Of a stretch of 64,000 nt of DNA, positions 58,713-64,000 are shown piece after piece. The notes beneath the pieces were generated by a model. The model saw only the letters and a program-made list of their open reading frames with translations, was not told the origin of the DNA and made no database searches. The position numbers were made by a program, and so were the translations under genes. The stretch is from Epichloe hybrida (lineage: Eukaryota; Ascomycota; Sordariomycetes; Hypocreales; Clavicipitaceae), in assembly GCA_019022495.1 (NCBI GenBank), contig JAFEKR010000044.1, forward strand, positions 62,001 to 126,000, given 5' to 3'. Within the stretch, counting starts at the first letter, position 1, and every line of letters starts with the position of its first letter.

Positions 58713-60841
58713 ATGGCGGCAAATGCAGGTGTTCGTGATGGCGAGTTTGTGAGGTTTAATGGCTGGGACGTTCCCGGAGAAGATCAGGCCTACTTCCCAA
58801 AGCTGAAAGGTAACGTTGCACAACTGAAAAAGACGGTTCTTGAGAAGCAGGGAAATATGTTTCTTGCATTCAACACGAACGGCTGGGTCAAGTCATGGGC
58901 TGTACTTGACTTTAGCACATTCCAAAGGTCCCCTGGTTCCGATCTCTACGTACGAGTAGAGTATCCCGGTTGGTACTTCGTTCAAGGTCCGGTCCTATTC
59001 TTCTTTCGAAGCAATCAATACCGAATGAGTGCTAACTTGGAGATTTAGGCAAGGACTCCAATGGTCAGGACCTAGAACAGATCACGGATGTCAGCACTTC
59101 GACCGCGCTGCGAGAAACCGTGGTCGAGAAGTTCACAGGGGCCAACCAAGTTGCAGCGTTCAACACAGACGGATGGATCAAGAGCGCAGTCAAATACCCT
59201 CTCACTGATGGCCCGCAAAGACGATCCAGTCTTTCGGGCATTTATATTCGTCTCCGATTTCTAGATTTCAACTTTTATAGTCGAAAAGACTCGAACGGCA
59301 ATGATATTAGGCAAACTGCGGAATACATTAACAACATACCACAGCTCATCAAATATACCGAGACACTGCCCAAATCTGGCGGCTTTAACACAGATGGCTG
59401 GCACAAACATACACTGCGAGCGCCTCCGCCAGACGCCCCCATTCTGTTCCCCAATCCCTGGCAGGGCATTTACTACCGCACATGTTGGCCCGATTTCATC
59501 CATCTCCCCGGACTGGACTCCCCGCAAAATGACATTCGTAATGTTGGCAATGTACAGCTTCATGAGCTCCTTGACGAAGCGCGCAAAGACCCCACGGCAG
59601 TTGCCGCCAATACCGACGGCTGGTTAAAGCGCGCGCTAATCAAGGATGACCCTGTCGATTTTCCTGGAGCTGATAATCTGAAAGGCATATACATCAAGTA
59701 TATCAAGCCGGCCACGTGGAAAGGCAACATGACAGTCGAAGGCCTCAGCCCTCGGAACGACCAAAATCCCCTTCTTACTACTGCCTTCTTCGCGCTGAAG
59801 GGAACCGTCATCATATGGTGTCGGTGGATCCTCAAGGATGCCAAAACTAGGGAAGAGTATCGCAAGGCCGTTGCAGCAGCTACCGACGATATACTCAAAC
59901 GTATCACTGATGGCTCCCTAACGCCTGTCGCTGGTGCTGAAGAAGCCCACGCCATGCGCAACAATTTTCTGATTGGGATGCGGGATAAAACTTCTCCGCC
60001 AGGGCTTTTGATAGCACGGGCTATAAAGCCCGCTGGAGGCCAATATGACTACTACCTGAACAAGAACTCGAGGTCAAGGTATGGCAAAGACTTCAAAGAC
60101 CTAACAGAAGTGGAGGCAAGACAAGTAAGTGTCAACCCCTAGCTCTCCCACATTCTATGGATTGGGTCGTGCTCAATTTGAACAATGAAAAATCAGGTAG
60201 CAGTCGATACAATCAGCAGCGCTGGACGTGCAAACCCCAACGTCACTGCCTTGATGCGAAAGGCATCATTCGTTTCCAAAGGTGTGCTCGTGGTCGCCGC
60301 TGCCGTGTCCGTGTATTCTGTCGCCACGGCTCAAGACTGGGAGAAAGAGCTGGGGGAGCAGGTTGTTTCATGGTCCGGAGCCATTGCAGGGGGAGAAATG
60401 GGCGCTGGTGTCGGCACTTTGGTCGGTGGGCCGATTGGTGCTATTCTCGGTGGCATCGCAGGGAGCATTCTTGGAGGCTTGGGGGCCGAATCCCTTGCAA
60501 GCTGGTTCTTCGGCGGGTCGTCGGGTAAAAAGGCCGAGGAGCTGTTGAGCTCGGCATCTGAACGGGCTTCCAAGATGATCGGGGACAAGATGGCGGAGGC
60601 CAATTGCAAGTACTACACTCACATTCTCCGAGCCAAGCACACGGCTGCAGCAGATGCGCTCAGCGATATCGCTGTCCAGGAAATGGTGGAGGAAATTCCA
60701 GAGGCGTCCAACTTGGCATCTGCCGTACGGGGAGGCGGCGATGAGGTTCGTATCCTGGACGGATCAATTTTGCTCGGATACGTTCCATCTTCTAACATGG
60801 TCAACATAGGTCTTGGCTACCATCGTCTGGATTTTTGTTGA
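58713..60841 (+). CDS. Four-repeat protein with C-terminal glycine zipper, three exons, 664 aa
   Basis: Exons 58713-58986, 59049-60124 and 60197-60841. Intron 1 (62 bp, GTCCGG to TTTAG with a GCTAAC branch site) and intron 2 (72 bp, GTAAGT to ATCAG) both restore frame. Four degenerate units of about 75-90 residues are each built around F-N-T-D/N-G-W-x-K (residues 53, 129, 204 and, as A-N-T-D-G-W, 278) and an aromatic G-x-Y-x-R/K strand about 25-30 residues later. Units are separated by K-D-S-N-G-x-D-type linkers (93, 168). An Arg/Lys-rich middle domain follows (about 320-450), then a hydrophobic helix (about 480-495), an acidic patch, and a glycine zipper of repeated G-x3-G (about 511-546). 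There is no N-terminal signal peptide. Such zippers pack helices in membranes and occur in pore-forming and effector proteins; a membrane-inserting role with a sugar- or protein-binding repeat array is inference. I do not recognise the repeat family. Confidence 0.8.
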
Positions 60842-60917
60842 TGGTCGCGCATTGCCAGCTAACGGAAGGAACCCTGCAGACTTGGTAACGTTGCTTGAAT
60901 ATGTCAAAAGGAATCTC

Positions 60918-61192
60918 CCTAGATGATGGACATGTGAAGTATTCGTGGAGAAATTTGCAGTGCCTATTTCCCTATGGGTGGAATTTTCTTCTTCGTACTC
61001 GTCCCTCGTTCATAGTATTGTATGTTCTTCGTTCGCTCATTACGCCCGGTGGGTGTCCTAGATGATGGACGTGTGAAGCATCCGTGGGGAAATTGGCAGT
61101 GCCTGTTTTCCCATGGGCGGATTATTTTCTTTGTATTCGTCCTTCATTCATAGTATTGTATCTTCGTCGTCGTTCATTATGCCCGGTGGGGA
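60918..61192. repeat. Diverged ~139-bp tandem duplication downstream of the 664-aa gene
   Basis: Two copies (60918-61056 and 61057-61192), each running from CCTAGATGATGGAC through TTCATAGTATTGTAT to GCCCGGTGGG, with scattered substitutions and small indels. It starts 77 bp after the stop codon and probably duplicates the 3' untranslated region. Confidence 0.85.
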
Positions 61193-61412
61193 CACCCAGA
61201 GGGCGGCTGTTATCAGGGAAAGCGGAGCTTTGCCTGCGTTTTGCGTGCAAGGCGAAGGCAAGAGTGTGGAGCGTAGCTTCCCGCTTTCCCTTTATTAAAA
61301 TGAGGTCATCCTGTGGAGACGTCTCTTCTGATTGGTCAGACGCGAAATACTCTTCGGCGACTGGTCAAGAAAATTTTTTCTGCCTCTCTTGACAGCCTAA
61401 GCTAGGGGGGGG

Positions 61413-62245
61413 GTCAGTCAGATCGTCAATCAAATCGTCAATCAGATCGTCAATCAGATCGTCAATCAGATCGTCAATCGAATCGTCAGTCAAATCGTTA
61501 ATTAGATTGTCAATCAAATCGTCAATTAGATCGTCAGTCAGATCATCAATCAGATCATCAATCAGATCATCAATCAGATCATCAATCAAATCGTCAATCG
61601 AATCGTCAATCAAATCGTCAATCAAATCATCAGTCAGAAAGTCAGTCAAATCGTCAATTAGATCGTCAGTCAGATCATCAATCAGATCATCAATCAGATC
61701 ATCAATCGAATCGTCAATCGAATCGTCAATCAAATCATCAGTCAAATCGTCAGTCAAATCGTCAAATCGTCAAATCGTCAAATCGTTAAATCGTTAAATC
61801 GTTAAATCGGTCAAATCGGTCAAATCGGTCAGAAAGTCAGTCAAATCATCAGTCAAATCATCAGTCAAATCGTCAGTCAAATCGTCAATCAAATCATCAG
61901 TCAGAAAGTCAGTCAAATCGTCAAATCGTCAAATCGTCAAATCGTCAAATCGGTCAAATCGTCAAATCGGTCAAATCGGTCAAATCGGTCAAATCGGTCA
62001 AATCGGTCAGAAAGTCAGTCAAATCATCAGTCAAATCATCAGTCAAATCGTCAGTCAAATCATCAAATCGTCAAATCGGTTAAATCGGTCAAATCGGTCA
62101 AATCGGTTAGAAAGTCAGTCAAATTATCAGTCAAATCATCAGTCAAATCGTTAGTCAAATCGTCAGTTAAATCGTTAGTTAAATCATTAGTTAGAAAGTT
62201 AGTTAAATTATTAATCAGATTATTATTAAATTATTAGTTAGATAG
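61413..62245. repeat. Minisatellite of 12-bp and derived 8-10-bp units
   Basis: About 0.83 kb of tandem repeats. The left part is mainly 12-bp units (ATCGTCAATCAA/ATCATCAGTCAA types). From about 61760 shorter units (AAATCGTC, AAATCGGTC) alternate with a longer higher-order block containing AGAAAGTCAGTC, seen at about 61636, 61830, 61905, 62010 and 62110. Because 12 is a multiple of three, both strands show long open frames (Ile-Asp-Asp-Leu repeats on the minus strand, Ser-Ser-Ile-Arg on the plus strand). These are artefacts. The right end loses CpA sites, TCAGTCAA becoming TTAGTTAA. Confidence 0.95.
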
Positions 62246-62535
62246 AAAAGAAACAGAAGTGGATAATAGTTAGCCTAGGCGGATACCGAGCTTTCCCTGC
62301 GCCTATGATGCCGATAAATTCGGGCAGCCATAAGGGTCTTGTACAATATGGAATCTACGGTTCTCAAGTTTAGTCAGCCCATGTGATCTTGTGCCATTTT
62401 TAGCGCCGTCGGCAACGCCTGCTTTTTCGGCGTGTTGGATCAAAGCCGCCGATTGTAATCGTGATTATGTTGCTTGACTTGTTGCAATATTCGCGTTTGC
62501 TCAGCATATTCAAGACACAAGGCACCAGTGCTCTG
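62246..62535. other. Spacer with no recognised feature
   Basis: Normal composition. No convincing ORF, repeat or RNA gene recognised. Confidence 0.4.
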
Positions 62536-63308
62536 TCAATGTGATTGTAAGGCTGTCTCTGCCATCTCCCAGTCTGGAGAGCAACGTGTCATGGCAAAAA
62601 CAGGCTTCAACGGCCGAGTGGATTGGGTAGCTTGTCTGGGTCGCTCTTTAATGTCTTTATTATTGTTCAAATCAATGGCCGCCATCTGTTTGAAAACAAT
62701 ATCAGGGGATAAAGATGTGGGAGCGTCATCGTTCGAATTATCACAGTTCATCGGGCACCGGTATTTTCTCTAATAGCCCACTTATATCAGGATTGTCTTC
62801 AGTCTCGACATGAAATCCTGCAGAGAGTGTAGTAGATCCAACACCGGAACAAATTAATCTTAGCTTTTCATCAACCAGCTCAGGTAGCGGGCCGATCAAG
62901 GACTGATTGGTCGTGAACATATCACTGGCCGTCCCCCGTGTTTTCAGGTCTTTTCCTGGATCGATATGGACGTGCGCGATGTTGCAAAGCCTGTTCTTCA
63001 TCTTCAAAGCAAGAGGTACCATCTTGGGAAGAATCTGTGTCGTCTTCGGAGGAATTTTTACTATCTTCGGGGGTGTCTAAGAGCCACGGGTCCTATGCAT
63101 TGGCACCGTATGATTTGGTTGCAATGCCAAGCCGTCTTTTTCGACCCCTGGGATAGAGAGTTGTCTCATGAAAAGCGGATTGCTGCCAAACAATTTGCTT
63201 AGCGGCACCACTCTGACTCAGTTTGACCATTTTTTCCCCGCTCGGGGTTGAAGAAATTATTGGAGGAAAATGTTCTGCGGCTTGGCCTTCACCTTGCATT
63301 GTGAACAT
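62536..63308 (-). pseudogene. Degenerate gene of unknown family, frame broken several times
   Basis: Three minus-strand frames follow one another with little overlap and look like one former gene. The first (ATG at 63308) contains S-G-E-K-M-V-K-L-S-Q and the basic P-R-G-R-K-R-R-L-G-I-A-T-K, then a TAG at about 63093, after which the same frame continues with an acidic stretch (D-T-P-E-D-S-K-N-S-S-E-D-D). A one-base difference in a G5 run near 62937 would connect it to T-A-S-D-M-F-T-T-N-Q. A third shift near 62745 leads to L-S-P-D-I-V-F-K-Q-M-A-A-I-D-L. The basic-acidic pattern suggests a nuclear protein, but I recognise no domain. An intron-rich intact gene is the alternative. Confidence 0.4.
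63214..63220 (+). promoter_or_regulatory. TGACTCA motif upstream of ADE13
   Basis: TGACTCA is the consensus of the Gcn4/CPC-1 amino-acid control activator and contains the Bas1 core TGACTC that drives purine genes in yeast. It lies about 343 bp upstream of the ADE13 ATG. A single 7-mer can occur by chance. Confidence 0.35.
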
Positions 63309-63562
63309 TCACAAATCTGAAAGGCAAAACGAATACTGGAAGAGGCCCATGAGCAAGGTGAACGGACGAGGTGCTGTGTTGTCGTCTAGGTGGGGCTTGA
63401 ACTCTGTCGGCAAGCTCCGCAATCGCACAGCGCGCACCAATGAGCAATCGGACAAACAAAATTTCAATTTCTCAGAGTCCGTACGTTGCACAACGCAGGA
63501 TTCAGCTGATCGAGACAACTTCCCAATTACGGTAAACATACGAGTGACTTGTGCGCGAAATC

Positions 63563-64000
63563 ATGGCCGATCAAACCAGAGATGCGCAGGCTCAGATCCA
63601 GGAGCTGCAGGAGAAGAGCCCCTACGACACCTACCAGACTTCCTTAACTAGCCGATACTGTAGCCACGAGATGACCAAGCTCTTCAGCCAGCGATCAAGG
63701 CACTCAATTTGGCGCAAGCTTTGGCTTGGACTTGCTGAGGCTGAGGCAAGCCTAGGCATTAATATAATCAGGCCCCAGGCTTTAGAGGAGATGAGGGCTC
63801 ATCTTATTCTAACGGATAAGGATTTTGAGATAGCGCGCATTGAGGAGAAGAAAAGACGCCATGCAAGTTCATCTTTTTGGGGACTCAAACAGACCCCATT
63901 TGCTAATACTGCATACAACAGGATGTCATGGCGGTGCGTCTTTGTTCCTCGCGAGAACCATCCGTTCTTCATCATGACTGACGCTGAACACAGCATGTCC
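63563..64000 (+). CDS. ADE13: Adenylosuccinate lyase, 5' end (gene continues beyond the window)
   Basis: Adenylosuccinate lyase splits fumarate from SAICAR and from adenylosuccinate in purine synthesis (cytosol, homotetramer of the fumarase/aspartase superfamily). ATG at 63563. Residues about 19-100 match the family N-terminus: Y-D-T-Y-Q-T-S-L-T-S-R-Y-C-S, M-T-K-L-F-S-Q-R-S-R, W-R-K-L-W-L-G-L-A-E-A-E, and I-E-E-K-K-R-R-H. The expected next residues D-V-M-A-H-V-H are recovered only by splicing: exon 1 63563-63862, intron 1 63863-63921 (GCAAGT donor, CTAATAC branch, CAG), exon 2 63922-63933 (12 nt, D-V-M-A), intron 2 63934-63993 (GTGCGT to ACAG), exon 3 from 63994 (CATGTCC, H-V-). The N-terminal extension of about 18 residues (Gln/Glu-rich) is unusual. 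This is a core gene and it looks intact. Confidence 0.9.
   Translation, partial: MADQTRDAQAQIQELQEKSPYDTYQTSLTSRYCSHEMTKLFSQRSRHSIWRKLWLGLAEAEASLGINIIRPQALEEMRAHLILTDKDFEIARIEEKKRRHASSSFWGLKQTPFANTAYNRMSWRCVFVPRENHPFFIMTDAEHSMS

Noticed and set aside
59261..60807. Multiple ORFs opposite or out of frame with the 664-aa gene
   Set aside because: Splice-consistent repeats in the plus frame explain the region; the others are shadows.
61365..61797. Long Ile-Asp-Asp-Leu and Ser-Ser-Ile-Arg repeat proteins on opposite strands
   Set aside because: They arise because the minisatellite unit is 12 bp and lacks stops in several frames. There is no start context, and both strands are open equally.
61413..62245. 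CRISPR array
   Set aside because: Units are directly adjacent with no unique spacers, the unit length is 8-12 bp, and the genome is fungal.
63223..63651. 142-aa plus-strand ORF before and over the ADE13 start
   Set aside because: It overlaps the ADE13 first exon in another frame and has no recognisable motif. ADE13 homology fixes the real frame.

Overview
The window comes from a filamentous ascomycete (Pezizomycotina). The host genes have several short GT-AG introns of about 50-80 bp with CTAAC/CTGAC-like branch sites. The protein families present (SRPK-like kinase, APH phosphotransferase, PD-(D/E)XK and DUF-type families) are typical of such genomes. Positions 1-41.92 kb are a very AT-rich, TAG/TAA-riddled repeat block with the transition pattern left by repeat-induced point mutation (RIP: C to T, mainly at CpA). 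I cannot name the species.

Layout 1 (1-41920): a Russian-doll nest of transposable elements that can be taken apart exactly from its target-site duplications (TSDs). The oldest layer is a minus-strand Copia element (G2: 3345-5122 plus 41825-41920). A second copy (G1: window edge to 3344) sits in its body, and a Tc1/mariner-type DNA transposon (F, TA target, 36-bp terminal inverted repeats at 5123 and 41823) sits in its 5' LTR. F is split by a chromodomain Gypsy element (A, LTRs 6058-6258 and 40700-40900, TSD AGCTT). A is split by a Copia element (B, 9197-30830, TSD GGTCC) and by a reversed copy of its own family (E, 31999-38599, TSD CTAAT). B is split by the best-preserved element, Copia C (9519-16528, TSD CCTTC), and by Gypsy D (18868-26684, TSD ACAAG). 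When the insertions are subtracted, A comes to about 6.6 kb, the same as intact E, which supports the reading.

Layout 2 (41921-52200): normal base composition, a belt of decaying accessory genes. It holds a five-exon SRPK-like kinase gene that is intact apart from one TAG codon, a LINE RNase H relic, an apparently intact two-exon DUF6914-like gene, an APH-family pseudogene, a small two-exon gene, a cysteine-rich ORF, and a PD-(D/E)XK-family pseudogene broken by a 32-bp tandem duplication and another frameshift.

Layout 3 (52200-61200): conserved-looking hypothetical genes (282 and 343 aa, convergent), a DUF7079-like gene, and a three-exon gene for a 664-residue protein. That protein has four degenerate 'F-N-T-D-G-W' repeats followed by a hydrophobic segment and a long glycine zipper. 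It is the most distinctive and least explained gene here.

Layout 4 (61200-64000): an ~0.8-kb minisatellite whose right end fades into TpA-rich sequence, a degenerate minus-strand gene, and the 5' end of adenylosuccinate lyase (ADE13), a core purine gene running off the window with a GC-AG intron and a 12-nt microexon. The order is therefore repeat island, then degraded accessory genes, then unknown genes, then core genome. No tRNA, rRNA or CRISPR array was recognised.
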